Source: an uncultured Lachnospiraceae bacterium
Lineage (GTDB): Bacteria > Bacillota > Clostridia > Lachnospirales > Lachnospiraceae
Length of the DNA stretch: 19,543 bases
Direction: 5' to 3'
Assembly: GCA_946623295.1 (NCBI GenBank)
Contig: CAMOQY010000007.1
Span: 1-19,543 of the forward strand
Below, piece by piece: positions 1 to 9,007 of this stretch. A model generated the notes under the pieces. The model was not told the origin of the DNA, searched no databases, and saw only the letters and a program-made list of their open reading frames with translations. How positions within the stretch are numbered: position 1 is the first letter of the stretch; every line of letters begins with the position of its first letter. The position numbers and the translations under genes were made by a program.

Positions 1-206
1 AGCTCATACTGCGGCGCATACTGGAGGCCAGCCAGATGGATATGACTATGGTATCGGACGCCGAGATGGCGAGCCAGATGTCACAGGTGGGAGACGTATT
101 AAAGTACGGCCTGATCGTGGTGTCCACGGTACCCATGCTCATGCTCTTCCCCTTCGTGCAGAAGTTCTTCAACAGAGGCGTCATGATGGGCGCTCTCAAG
201 GGCTGA
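1..206 (+). CDS. Carbohydrate ABC transporter permease, C-terminal fragment
   Basis: This is the last 67 codons of an inner-membrane permease, open through the left edge of the window and read in the frame starting at base 3, ending with TGA at 204-206. What is visible is a hydrophobic final segment (GLIVVSTVPMLMLFPFVQ) followed by the tail QKFFNRGVMMGALKG. That tail matches the ending of the MalG/LplC-type sugar permeases, whose C-termini typically read close to QKYFxKGVMIGALKG. Such permeases pair with a second permease, a lipoprotein sugar-binding protein and a shared ATPase to import oligosaccharides. Those partners would lie to the left and are not seen. The next gene starts 16 bases after the stop, so co-transcription is likely. 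The family call is good; the substrate cannot be told. Confidence 0.88.
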   Translation, partial: LILRRILEASQMDMTMVSDAEMASQMSQVGDVLKYGLIVVSTVPMLMLFPFVQKFFNRGVMMGALKG

Positions 207-222
207 CGGAAAGGAGGTCTCA

Positions 223-1674
223 GTGAAAAAGCTGATAAAGCCATTACTCATAGGTATCGGAGCGGCAGCCCTTGCCGCGGGAGCTTTCTTCGGCGCGCGG
301 GCGGTGACGCTCGGTGCTGCGGACAGTGAGACCGAAGCGGCGCAGGCTCCTTCGGATCAGGCAGCCGGCGCGACGCTGGCCGAGTTCTCTGATTATGAGT
401 TATTCTCCGAAGTTCCCCGCATGGCCGCGGCGGATGCCCGCTACGAGAGGGCCGTGGACGACGGGGCCGGCACCTATGGCATAAGCGTATACGGAACGAC
501 GAAGGCGGATTACGACGCCTATCTTTCGCTGCTTGAGGCAGACGGATATGAGAGGTACGCGGACAACGGCGAGGGAGGCCTGGAGGGATACGTCTACAAA
601 ACATATCTGCAAAAGGGCGTGCTGCGTCTTTCCGTGACGCATATTACCGCGCTGGACCTTACCAGGGTCACAGCCTGCGAGGGCGGTGTGTGGCCGGAGC
701 ACCTGAGGTACGAGGATTCACATATCGAAGATAACGACGCGTCGGCAAAGACCACGCTGTATCAGGGCGAGCTGTATGACGTGGCGCTGAGTTTTGTGAT
801 AAGGCTCAAAAACGGCCGCTTTATCATCAACGACGGCGGTAACGACGTGGATATGCCTTATCTGATAGAGGACCTGGAGGCCCTGACTCCCGATGGCGAA
901 AAGCCTGTGGTCGAGGCCTGGTTCATATCCCACGCCCATACGGACCACATGGGCGTCTTCAAGGGATTTTTTGAGAAAAAAGAATACCTGGACAGAATAT
1001 TCGTAGAAAACGTCTACTTTAACGATATGAGCGAGGAAGCCGAGAAATACAATAATCAGTTCGAAAAAGTCACCGCTATGCTCAATTACGTCCGCGGCGT
1101 GCCTCACATGATGACCTCCACCGATGGGACAGCTCCGGAGATCCATGAGATGTCGACGGGGGATAGGTATTATTTCAGCGACATAACCGTAGACGTGATC
1201 TTCTCGTCGGAGATGATGGCTGACTATACAAAGTGGGGTAATCAGAACGGCGCCACCACCTGGCTCATGTATACCATCGAAGGTCAGAAGCTGCTTTTCT
1301 CGGGCGACGGCACGTTCGACGAACAGCAGGCTATCATGGAGATCTATGACAGCGCGTACTTCGATCTGGACTTTTTCACCACGCCCCACCACGGCTACGA
1401 TGTATTCGACCAGTTCACCGATCATTTTACCGGGCTGAAGACAGTCTTGTACTCCAATCCTCTGAAGTGGCTGGCCGGATCCGGTATGGAGTCCGGCAGC
1501 AGCAGCCACACAGTGGCCCTGAAGCATCTCAATGATATCAGTCAGGAATCCTACGCCTTCGGAAAAGGGACCGTGGTTTTCGAGTTTCCCTATGAGGTAG
1601 GAACCGCCGTGACCATGCCGGAGCGCGAATGGACACATAATATCATGCCCCCGTCGTGGAAATGGGAAGAGTAG
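223..1674 (+). CDS. Exported, membrane-anchored metallo-beta-lactamase-fold hydrolase
   Basis: The 483-residue protein starts at GTG 223, seven bases after a strong AAAGGAGG site. Residues 1-28 are a Lys-rich start plus one hydrophobic segment with no lipobox Cys, so it is a signal anchor or cleaved signal peptide and the enzyme faces outside. Residues ~55-150 form a small domain I do not recognise. From ~180 onward the MBL fold is marked by HAHTDH at 237-242, the metal-bridging Asp in SGDG (D362), and H389/H390 in TTPHHGYD, so the core metal ligands are present. The layout resembles ComEC-like or phosphodiesterase-like MBL hydrolases more than beta-lactamases. The substrate is unknown. It lies between a sugar permease and a giant GLUG protein (12-base gap to the next start), which suggests a role in extracellular polymer processing. 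That role is inferred; the fold call is firm. Confidence 0.85.
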   Translation: MKKLIKPLLIGIGAAALAAGAFFGARAVTLGAADSETEAAQAPSDQAAGATLAEFSDYELFSEVPRMAAADARYERAVDDGAGTYGISVYGTTKADYDAYLSLLEADGYERYADNGEGGLEGYVYKTYLQKGVLRLSVTHITALDLTRVTACEGGVWPEHLRYEDSHIEDNDASAKTTLYQGELYDVALSFVIRLKNGRFIINDGGNDVDMPYLIEDLEALTPDGEKPVVEAWFISHAHTDHMGVFKGFFEKKEYLDRIFVENVYFNDMSEEAEKYNNQFEKVTAMLNYVRGVPHMMTSTDGTAPEIHEMSTGDRYYFSDITVDVIFSSEMMADYTKWGNQNGATTWLMYTIEGQKLLFSGDGTFDEQQAIMEIYDSAYFDLDFFTTPHHGYDVFDQFTDHFTGLKTVLYSNPLKWLAGSGMESGSSSHTVALKHLNDISQESYAFGKGTVVFEFPYEVGTAVTMPEREWTHNIMPPSWKWEE

Positions 1675-1686
1675 GAGGGAGCGGAT

Positions 1687-4600
1687 ATGAAGAAAAAAAC
1701 GATCATTCTTGTATCGTGTCTTACAGCCCTTCTGACCGCTGCCGCGGGTGTGGCAGGCTGGCTGAGCGTGCGGGACGGCAGCTCCGATGAAAAGAACAGG
1801 GCGGGCATCGAATGGTATAATCCGGATGTACCGGAGTATACCATCACTACAGCTCAGGAACTGTACGATATGGCACAGCTGAGCCGGTATTATGATTTTG
1901 CCGGGCAGACGTTCCTTCTTGGAAACGACATCGTTTTTAATGAGGGCACGCCCGAAGAATGGGGAAAGGAACCCCCGGAGTCGCTCTGGAAGAGCCCTGT
2001 TTTCGGATTTGCCGGGACCTTTGACGGACAGGGGCATACCATCCGCGGTATCTACGCGCTCGGAGGGTATAATCTCGTGCCTCTGGACGCTTATTATGAA
2101 GATCATCCCCCCGTGGAGTACTGGAGCGCGAAGATGCTGTATCTGCCCACGGGTATTTTCGCCTATACAAAGGACAGCTGCGTAATTAAGAATCTGAAAG
2201 TTACCGACAGTATCTTTTATAACTGGGCCAATACCGGAGGCGGCAGCATCGTGGGCAACGGCGCGGGAACGCTGGACACCGTATACAGCAATGCCACTAT
2301 GGTTGGTTACTTCCAGAATACAGGCGGCCTGGTGGGTCTGGTAGAGAACGGTGTATTCCATCTGAACAACTGCTGGTTTGACGGCGAGCTGCGGATGGAA
2401 GGTCCGAGAGGCTTCTCCGGCGGCGGTCTGATCGGCTCGATAAAGAAATCCTCGGAGACCACCACCATCACCCACTGTCTGAACACAGCCGGCATAAGCA
2501 ACGAGTATCTGCAGGATGAGCCCCGTGTGGGCGGCTTTGCGGGTCTTCTGCAGGACGGCGCCCACCTGAAGATAGAGGACAGCCTTGCCGTCGGATCCAT
2601 TACGGTGGACCGCAACGACAGTGTGGGCACCGCGGTGGGGCGTATGGACGGAAGCGCCACGCTCTCATCCGACAGGTCCTATACGAATCTGGATGCTTAT
2701 CCCGCCTTGACGGGATTCTGGGGCGGAACGGTCCAGTCCTGCCCCATCGGGCTGAAAAAGGACTGTCTCGTGGGTGAGTCCGCCCTGGCCTGGACGGATC
2801 TCGACTATGAGAATTACTGGACGATAACGGACGGCGGCACCCCGCTGCTCCGCACTTTCGCGACGCGGACGAGCGATAAGACGTCGGCAAAAAAAGCTTA
2901 CGATATCAGCTGGTATGACGAGGGGCAGACAGAGTATACAATCTCGACCCTCGACCAGCTCTACGGCTTTTATATCCTTTCCGCAGAACACGATTTTGCC
3001 GGAAGGACCGTGAAGCTTGGCAATGATATCATTGTCAATACGGGCGAGGCAAAGGCCTGGACAGAAAAGGCACCCGAAAAGCCCTGGTACCCGATAAACC
3101 GCTTCGCGGGAACCTTTGACGGACAGGGCCATGCCATCTCAGGCGTGTATCTCTTCAGCAATCAGCCCGGGACGGGGCTCTTTACGCATATCACCGCCGC
3201 GGGCACACTGAAAAACTTCCGTCTGCTGAACAGCTGCTTCGTCAACCGCGCGAAACAGTTCTCCTTCATGGGCAGTGTCGTGGGCTGCTGCGAGGGCACT
3301 GTCGACACGGTATACAGCAACGCCCTCATGAGCGGCAGCGCTGTGAGGAGCGTTGGCGGAATCGTGGGCAATATTACCGGCACGGAAGTAGCTCTGGTCA
3401 CCAACTGCTGGTTTGACGGTGTCATCGAACTGGGCGAGCACGCCAGCCAGGGCGGCGGCATCGTGGCCCGCAACGAGAACGGTTCGTCGGTGCGTATCCG
3501 GCACTGTCTGAATACAGGCAGTATCTCCGGAGGGATACTGAAGGGCGGAATCATCGGCCTGGTCATGAACGGCGTCGTGGAAGTTGCCGACTGTCTGAAC
3601 GTGGGCACGATCGACGGGGAAAAACACGTCGGGGCAGCTACGAGCTGGATCGAAAAACAGCCCACCCTTTCATTTGAGAATGTCTATGCCGCGGCCGAGA
3701 GCTGCATCAATACCGTAGACAATGTGCAGTCCGAGTACACGGGCGGTTGCATGATGATCGGAAGGCAGTATCTGACCGGCGGCAGCGCCTATTCATGGAC
3801 GATGCTTGATTTCGATGAGTATTGGGCGATCCAGCCCGGCAGTACTCCGATCCTGCAGTCATTCGCCGAAAGCATACCCTCTGTGGACGGCCTTGAAAAG
3901 AAGATGGATGTGAGCTGGTACAGCGTACGGGAGAAGGAGTATGTTCTCGACTCCCCGGAGGATCTGTACGGTTTTACATATCTCTCATATAACACGAATT
4001 TCCTTCGCAAAACAGTCAGACTGGGAGAAGATATCACCCTGAACGCGGACGGAGGATCCGATCCCTGGTTCCCGGTATGCCGCTTCAACGGCAACTTTGA
4101 CGGACAGGGCAGGACCGTATCCGGGCTGCATTATTCCGGGGCTCAGTCCGGTACGGGAATGTTCGGTGAGACGGGCGATAAAGCCCTGATCTCGGATTTC
4201 AGACTCGTTGACAGCCTCTTTATCCATGAGGGATCGGGCAATGCCTTCATGGGCAGCGTTGTAGGACGGCTCGCCGGCGAGATACGCAGCGTATACAGCA
4301 ATGCCGAGATCCGTGGCGACCGCCTGGTCTACGGCGGGATCGCCGGCGCCGTGTATGACAGGGAGGCGCTGATCTCCGATTGCTGGTACGACGGGACGGT
4401 CAGTCTGGGGCCGAAGGGCGGCTGGTGCGGCGGCATCCTGGGCCTCGCCCGGAGCAATAAGACCATTACCATCGAGCACTGCCTGAACACAGGCTCCCTG
4501 CACACGGAGTATAACGACGCCCCCAGTATGGGAGGCCTCTGCGGCCTGGTGCAGGGCGATAAGACCACCCTTACCATTACGGACTCTCTCAGCGCGGGCA

Positions 4601-7600
4601 AGGTGTCGGCGAAGGACGATCCCGCTTACGTGGCGGGCCTGGTAGGTTTCATTCCATCAAAATCGAATGTGACCATGGATGACGTCTATCTGGTGATCGA
4701 CGCGAATCCCTATCGATACGGCGGCACAGGAAAGCCGGCAGGGCTGTACTGCAAGGTGGAACGCAGCATGATCACCGGAATAAACGGATACCGGATGACG
4801 ACGCTGGATTTTGACAACTACTGGACGGCGCGCTCCGGCAAGCTCCCCGCTCTGACTACCTTCACCGGAAGCGGTCTTGACACCGGCAGCGCAAAGCGCC
4901 TGGTGGATACAGGATGGTACAGTCAGGACAGCTCTGTATATGAGCTCAGGGACAGGGACGATCTTATCGGCTTTACCCTGCTCTCACAGGTGGAAAGCTT
5001 CAAGGATAAGACCGTGAAGCTGGCCGCGGACATTACCGTCAATTCGGGAGACGCATCGAACTGGTGCGACAGCGTTCCGGATATCCTCTGGGTATCGGCG
5101 CTGAAATTCGCCGGAACCTTTGACGGACAGGGACACACCATCTCCGGTATCTGCCAGAATACGACGGTACAGAACGGCGGGCTTTTTGCCTCCACGACGA
5201 CAGACGCGGTCATAAAGGATCTGCGCCTGGTGAACAGCTGCTTCAGGTACACGGGCCAGAAGCCCGCGCAGATGGGAAGTGTCGCCGGTGATTTTGCCGG
5301 AAGGATGGAACGCGTATATTCAGATGCTCTCATCAGCGGCGACCGCCTGGTCTACGGCGGTCTGGCGGGACTGGCCGGCAGTGAAGCGGTGATATCGGAA
5401 TGCTGGTTCGATGGGTCGATCAGCCTTGGCTCAAAGGGCGGCTGGTGCGGCGGCATCCTCGGCCTTGCCAGGAGCGATAAGGCGATCACCATAAAGCATT
5501 GCCTGAATACCGGAAGCATATCTACACAATACAACAACGCGCCCAGCATGGGAGGTCTCTGCGGCCTGGTGCAGGGCGATAAGACCACCCTTACCATAAA
5601 GGATTCCCTCAGCGCCGGCAGGGTGACTGCAAAGGACGATCCCGCTTACGTGGCGGGCCTGGTAGGTTTCATTCCATCAAAATCGAATGTGACCATGGAT
5701 GACGTCTATCTGGTGATCGACGCGAATCCCTATCGATACGGCGGCACAGGAAAGCCGGCAGGGCTGTACTGCAAGGTGGAACGCAGCATGATCACCGGAA
5801 TAAACGGATACCGGATGACGACGCTGGATTTTGACAACTACTGGACGGCGCGCTCCGGCAAGCTCCCCGCTCTGACTACCTTCACCGGAAGCGGTCTTGA
5901 CACCGGCAGCGCAAAGCGCCTGGTGGATACAGGATGGTACAGTCAGGACAGCTCTGTATATGAGCTCAGGGACAGGGACGATCTTATCGGCTTTACCCTG
6001 CTCTCACAGGTGGAAAGCTTCAAGGATAAGACCGTGAAGCTGGCCGCGGACATTACCGTCAATTCGGGAGACGCATCGAACTGGTGCGACAGCGTTCCGG
6101 ATATCCTCTGGGTATCGGCGCTGAAATTCGCCGGAACCTTTGACGGACAGGGGCATAGTATCTCCGGCATCTACCAGAATACGTCGGAGCAGAACGGCGG
6201 ACTCTTTGCATCCACCTTAGCGGACTCGGTCATAAAAGACCTGTATCTGGTGAACAGTTACTTTGAATATACCGGCCAGAAACCGGCCCAGATGGGCGCT
6301 GTTGCCGGTGATTATTCCGGACGGATGGAGCGCGTCTACACAGATGCTCTCATCAGCGGCGACCGCCTGGTCTACGGCGGTCTGGTGGGACGCGTATCCG
6401 GCAGCGCGGTGATGGATAGCTGCTGGTTCGACGGGTCAATCAGTCTTGGGACAAAAGGCGGCTGGTGCGGCGGATTCGCAGGTTCTATCACAAAGGACGC
6501 CACCCTGGCTGTGCGCCACTGCCTGATGACCGGAAACATCGTGTCGGAGTATGAAGCGGCGCCGTCAATCGGAGGCATCTGCGGTAATGTCTCCGCCGCC
6601 GGCGCGGAACTTACGGTATACGATACTCTGGTGGCTGCTGCCGTTACATGCCCCGCGGCGTCCTATGTGGGCGCGCTGACTGGCAACGTCAGCGAAGGCG
6701 CGTCCCTGACCATGGACCGCACCTATGTCACCTATGAGACCCATTCATCCGTAACCGGCAGCGGGAAGGGCACGAGAGAAGGAACGGCAGTCCGCGTGCT
6801 GTCAGCCGATCTGCCCGGAATAAAGGGTTATCAGTTTACGGATCTGAACTTTGAGACCTACTGGGCTGCGGAAAGCGATAACGTTCCGGTTCCCAAGGCC
6901 TTTGCAAAGTCGCCTCTACCCATCGAGACCGGGAAGGCGGCGGATACGTCCTGGTATACCGATGAAGCTTATCAGGAGAAGGGATACTATGAGCTGAGCA
7001 GCGCGGCGGATCTGTACGGCTTCCGGCTTATTACGGAAACAGATGACTTTGCCGGCAAGATCGTAAAGCTTGGAGCAGACATCGATCTCAACCCGGGCTG
7101 GGACGGCACATCCGTTCCTGATTACCTGTGGACGCCCGCGGCCGGAACCGACAGACCTTTTGCCGGTACATTTGACGGACAGGGACACAGCATACGAGGC
7201 ATGTACGTGGAAGCCTCCATGCGCTACACCGGTCTCTTTGCCGCGACGTCGCCTGCGGCCATACTCCGTGACCTGCGGCTGGAGAACGGACGCATCGTAA
7301 CGGATCATACGTTTGCCGGCAGTGTCGCCGGAGGTTTTGCGGGCACTGCGGAGCGTATCTACTCTAATGTTAGTATCGAAGGCTCCGGCCCCAGCCGTTA
7401 CGGCGGACTCTTCGGAGCGAATACCGGAGCGGTATCTGTCAGCGAATGCTGGTATGACGGAACGGTCAGCGCGCCGGGCAAGTCCTACATAGGCGGTCTG
7501 ATCGGGCTCCTTCAGAATACCGACCAGCCTGTGACGATAGAGCACAGTCTCTTCAGCGGATCACTGGAGGGCGAGAACCAGGCAGCCGGACTGATCGGCA

Positions 7601-8916
7601 TGATCCTCAGTTCCGTCACCGGCGGAGTGACAGTCAATGACTGCGCCAGCCTCGGTACGGTGTCGGGTACCGCCAGGAGCGGGATGCTGATAGGCGAGAA
7701 CGCTGCCGCGCTGACGGTTACCCACAGCACCGGAGCGAACGAGGGAGAACTGAAAGCGCTCATCGGAACAGACAGCGGCACGTCCGCCGTCACCGATTCG
7801 ATCAGATACACGGCGTCCGTACCCTCCACCTTCGTGGGGATAGGCGGCCTGGCAGCACTGGACGGCAGAGGCATCCTTCCGGCTCAGTGGAAGATCCGCG
7901 AGGGCGGCGTACCCGTCCCCGGGTATTTCGGTCCCTCTCAGAGCGATACCTATACCATCGGCACTGCGGGAGATCTTCTCGCCTTTGCGTCGGCATCGCA
8001 GAGCAATGCCTTTGCGGGCTGGACGATCAGGCTCGGCGCGGATATAGATCTGAATCCGGGCTGGGATGCTTCCTCCGGTGAAAAGCCCGATCAGGTATGG
8101 ACTCCCATCGGCAGTCAGAGCAGACCTTTTGCGGGTATGTTTGACGGGCAGGGACATACCATTTCAGGCGTGTACCTTAATACATCGACGGCGCGTCAGG
8201 GACTCTTCGGCGAGACTTCCGCAGCGTCCGTCCTAAAGGATTTCCGTCTGACCAACAGCTGCCTTGTCACCAGCACCTTCCGGCTGGGCAGTATTGCCGG
8301 AAACCTGGGAGGAAAGGCGGAAGGGATATACAGCAACGCGTTTGTGACCGCTACGGGCGGATCGAACAGGATCGGAGGGCTCTTCGGAGTGGTGAACAAT
8401 GCCTCTGTCAGCGGCTGCTGGTATGATGGCGTGATAAAGGCACAGGGAATATCCTATGTAGGCGGCATTATAGGCTCCGTGCAGGATGCTGACCAGCCCG
8501 TGATACTGGAACACAGCCTGTTTTCCGGCTCGGTGAGCGGAAGCAACCAGGTGGGCGGACTGATCGGTATGGTGCTGGGCTCCGCCTCGGGCGGCGTCAC
8601 TATCCATGACTGTGCCAGTCTGGGAACGGTATCGGGTACCGCCAAAAGCGGTATGTTGGCTGGTGAGAGTGCCGTCGTGATAACCGTTACCCACAGCGCC
8701 GCGGCTAATGAGGGAACGATAAAGGATATGGTGGGTACAGGTTCGATAAATGTATCGGATTCGGCGAAGCTCATCACTACCGTTCCTTCCCAGCTTACGG
8801 GAGATACAGGCAGAGAGAAGCTGGAAGCATATCTCGACTTTACCGATCACTGGGCTGTCCGCGGGGACGCTGTTCCCGCCCCGAAGCGGCTGACAGCTTC
8901 AGGACCGGATGCTTAA
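1687..8916 (+). CDS. Giant exported GLUG-repeat solenoid protein with seven composite modules
   Basis: This 2409-residue protein starts at ATG 1687 behind AGGAGGGA. Residues 1-27 are a signal peptide or anchor. The rest is seven tandem modules beginning near residues 39, 405, 740, 1073, 1413, 1752 and 2089. Each module opens with a WY.....Y.I....LYGF segment (less clear in the last), then FAGTFDGQGH(S/T)ISG, then GLUG-type turns (G-x-V-x-G, YSNA, GGL.G), CW(F/Y)DG, HCLNTG-like turns, and closes with YW.....G..P.L..F. GLUG repeats are known from bacterial surface and adhesin-like proteins and are expected to form a beta-solenoid. I see no enzyme domain and no LPXTG, dockerin or SLH anchor, so how it is held at the surface is unclear. 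I count about 39 Cys, many at fixed module positions, which is high for a secreted protein. Modules 3-5 share near-identical DNA. A scaffold or glycan-binding role is plausible but unproven. Confidence 0.85.
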   Translation: MKKKTIILVSCLTALLTAAAGVAGWLSVRDGSSDEKNRAGIEWYNPDVPEYTITTAQELYDMAQLSRYYDFAGQTFLLGNDIVFNEGTPEEWGKEPPESLWKSPVFGFAGTFDGQGHTIRGIYALGGYNLVPLDAYYEDHPPVEYWSAKMLYLPTGIFAYTKDSCVIKNLKVTDSIFYNWANTGGGSIVGNGAGTLDTVYSNATMVGYFQNTGGLVGLVENGVFHLNNCWFDGELRMEGPRGFSGGGLIGSIKKSSETTTITHCLNTAGISNEYLQDEPRVGGFAGLLQDGAHLKIEDSLAVGSITVDRNDSVGTAVGRMDGSATLSSDRSYTNLDAYPALTGFWGGTVQSCPIGLKKDCLVGESALAWTDLDYENYWTITDGGTPLLRTFATRTSDKTSAKKAYDISWYDEGQTEYTISTLDQLYGFYILSAEHDFAGRTVKLGNDIIVNTGEAKAWTEKAPEKPWYPINRFAGTFDGQGHAISGVYLFSNQPGTGLFTHITAAGTLKNFRLLNSCFVNRAKQFSFMGSVVGCCEGTVDTVYSNALMSGSAVRSVGGIVGNITGTEVALVTNCWFDGVIELGEHASQGGGIVARNENGSSVRIRHCLNTGSISGGILKGGIIGLVMNGVVEVADCLNVGTIDGEKHVGAATSWIEKQPTLSFENVYAAAESCINTVDNVQSEYTGGCMMIGRQYLTGGSAYSWTMLDFDEYWAIQPGSTPILQSFAESIPSVDGLEKKMDVSWYSVREKEYVLDSPEDLYGFTYLSYNTNFLRKTVRLGEDITLNADGGSDPWFPVCRFNGNFDGQGRTVSGLHYSGAQSGTGMFGETGDKALISDFRLVDSLFIHEGSGNAFMGSVVGRLAGEIRSVYSNAEIRGDRLVYGGIAGAVYDREALISDCWYDGTVSLGPKGGWCGGILGLARSNKTITIEHCLNTGSLHTEYNDAPSMGGLCGLVQGDKTTLTITDSLSAGKVSAKDDPAYVAGLVGFIPSKSNVTMDDVYLVIDANPYRYGGTGKPAGLYCKVERSMITGINGYRMTTLDFDNYWTARSGKLPALTTFTGSGLDTGSAKRLVDTGWYSQDSSVYELRDRDDLIGFTLLSQVESFKDKTVKLAADITVNSGDASNWCDSVPDILWVSALKFAGTFDGQGHTISGICQNTTVQNGGLFASTTTDAVIKDLRLVNSCFRYTGQKPAQMGSVAGDFAGRMERVYSDALISGDRLVYGGLAGLAGSEAVISECWFDGSISLGSKGGWCGGILGLARSDKAITIKHCLNTGSISTQYNNAPSMGGLCGLVQGDKTTLTIKDSLSAGRVTAKDDPAYVAGLVGFIPSKSNVTMDDVYLVIDANPYRYGGTGKPAGLYCKVERSMITGINGYRMTTLDFDNYWTARSGKLPALTTFTGSGLDTGSAKRLVDTGWYSQDSSVYELRDRDDLIGFTLLSQVESFKDKTVKLAADITVNSGDASNWCDSVPDILWVSALKFAGTFDGQGHSISGIYQNTSEQNGGLFASTLADSVIKDLYLVNSYFEYTGQKPAQMGAVAGDYSGRMERVYTDALISGDRLVYGGLVGRVSGSAVMDSCWFDGSISLGTKGGWCGGFAGSITKDATLAVRHCLMTGNIVSEYEAAPSIGGICGNVSAAGAELTVYDTLVAAAVTCPAASYVGALTGNVSEGASLTMDRTYVTYETHSSVTGSGKGTREGTAVRVLSADLPGIKGYQFTDLNFETYWAAESDNVPVPKAFAKSPLPIETGKAADTSWYTDEAYQEKGYYELSSAADLYGFRLITETDDFAGKIVKLGADIDLNPGWDGTSVPDYLWTPAAGTDRPFAGTFDGQGHSIRGMYVEASMRYTGLFAATSPAAILRDLRLENGRIVTDHTFAGSVAGGFAGTAERIYSNVSIEGSGPSRYGGLFGANTGAVSVSECWYDGTVSAPGKSYIGGLIGLLQNTDQPVTIEHSLFSGSLEGENQAAGLIGMILSSVTGGVTVNDCASLGTVSGTARSGMLIGENAAALTVTHSTGANEGELKALIGTDSGTSAVTDSIRYTASVPSTFVGIGGLAALDGRGILPAQWKIREGGVPVPGYFGPSQSDTYTIGTAGDLLAFASASQSNAFAGWTIRLGADIDLNPGWDASSGEKPDQVWTPIGSQSRPFAGMFDGQGHTISGVYLNTSTARQGLFGETSAASVLKDFRLTNSCLVTSTFRLGSIAGNLGGKAEGIYSNAFVTATGGSNRIGGLFGVVNNASVSGCWYDGVIKAQGISYVGGIIGSVQDADQPVILEHSLFSGSVSGSNQVGGLIGMVLGSASGGVTIHDCASLGTVSGTAKSGMLAGESAVVITVTHSAAANEGTIKDMVGTGSINVSDSAKLITTVPSQLTGDTGREKLEAYLDFTDHWAVRGDAVPAPKRLTASGPDA
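4612..5132 (+). repeat. 521-bp perfect direct repeat, copy 1
   Basis: Bases 4612-5132 are identical, line by line, to 5632-6152, at an offset of exactly 1020 bp (340 codons), so the repeat stays in frame inside the giant GLUG gene. It spans the end of module 3 and the start of module 4. Flanking DNA on both sides is similar but carries many synonymous and non-synonymous changes. This points to recent gene conversion or unequal exchange over an older module duplication. A collapsed or mis-joined assembly is an alternative. Confidence 0.95.
5632..6152 (+). repeat. 521-bp perfect direct repeat, copy 2
   Basis: This second copy of 4612-5132 spans the end of module 4 and the start of module 5. 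Identity breaks at 6153, where copy 1 continues GGACACACC and copy 2 continues GGGCATAGT. On the left it breaks at 5631, where the wording is GCAAAGGACGAT here and GCGAAGGACGAT in copy 1. Confidence 0.95.
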
Positions 8917-8952
8917 CGAATAGTACCATTCGTTTCTATAGACAGAAGTAAG

Positions 8953-8990
8953 TGTAAGACATTCTATGGATCTTGGCAGAGTGTGAAGAA
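8953..8990 (+). repeat. 38-bp exact direct repeat, copy 1 (untranslated leader of small peptide gene)
   Basis: Bases 8953-8990 (starting TGTAAGACATTCTATGG, ending GTGTGAAGAA) are repeated exactly at 9014-9051, with a period of 61 bp. Because 61 is not a multiple of three, the two copies are not in the same reading frame. Copy 1 lies between the giant gene's stop (8914-8916) and the ribosome site (GGAGGAA, 8994-9000) of the small gene at 9008. I see no terminator between 8917 and 9007; the only hairpin is a weak five-base stem, CGAAT/ATTCG. Confidence 0.9.
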
Positions 8991-9007
8991 CACGGAGGAA
9001 GAGCAAG

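Noticed and set aside
1708..1719. LVSC near the N-terminus of the giant GLUG protein looks like a lipobox (Cys11).
   Set aside because: The hydrophobic stretch before the Cys is only about four residues and the segment stays hydrophobic long after it, so a normal signal peptide or anchor fits better.
718..2565. A 615-codon open frame on the minus strand.
   Set aside because: It runs antisense across two well-supported genes, has no recognisable motif, and low stop frequency on the other strand is expected in GC-rich coding DNA. The other long minus-strand frames are rejected for the same reason.
4315..6200. Repeats as a CRISPR array or an insertion-sequence duplication.
   Set aside because: Repeat units are long, coding, in frame and match module borders; there are no short regular spacers, terminal inverted repeats or transposase frames.
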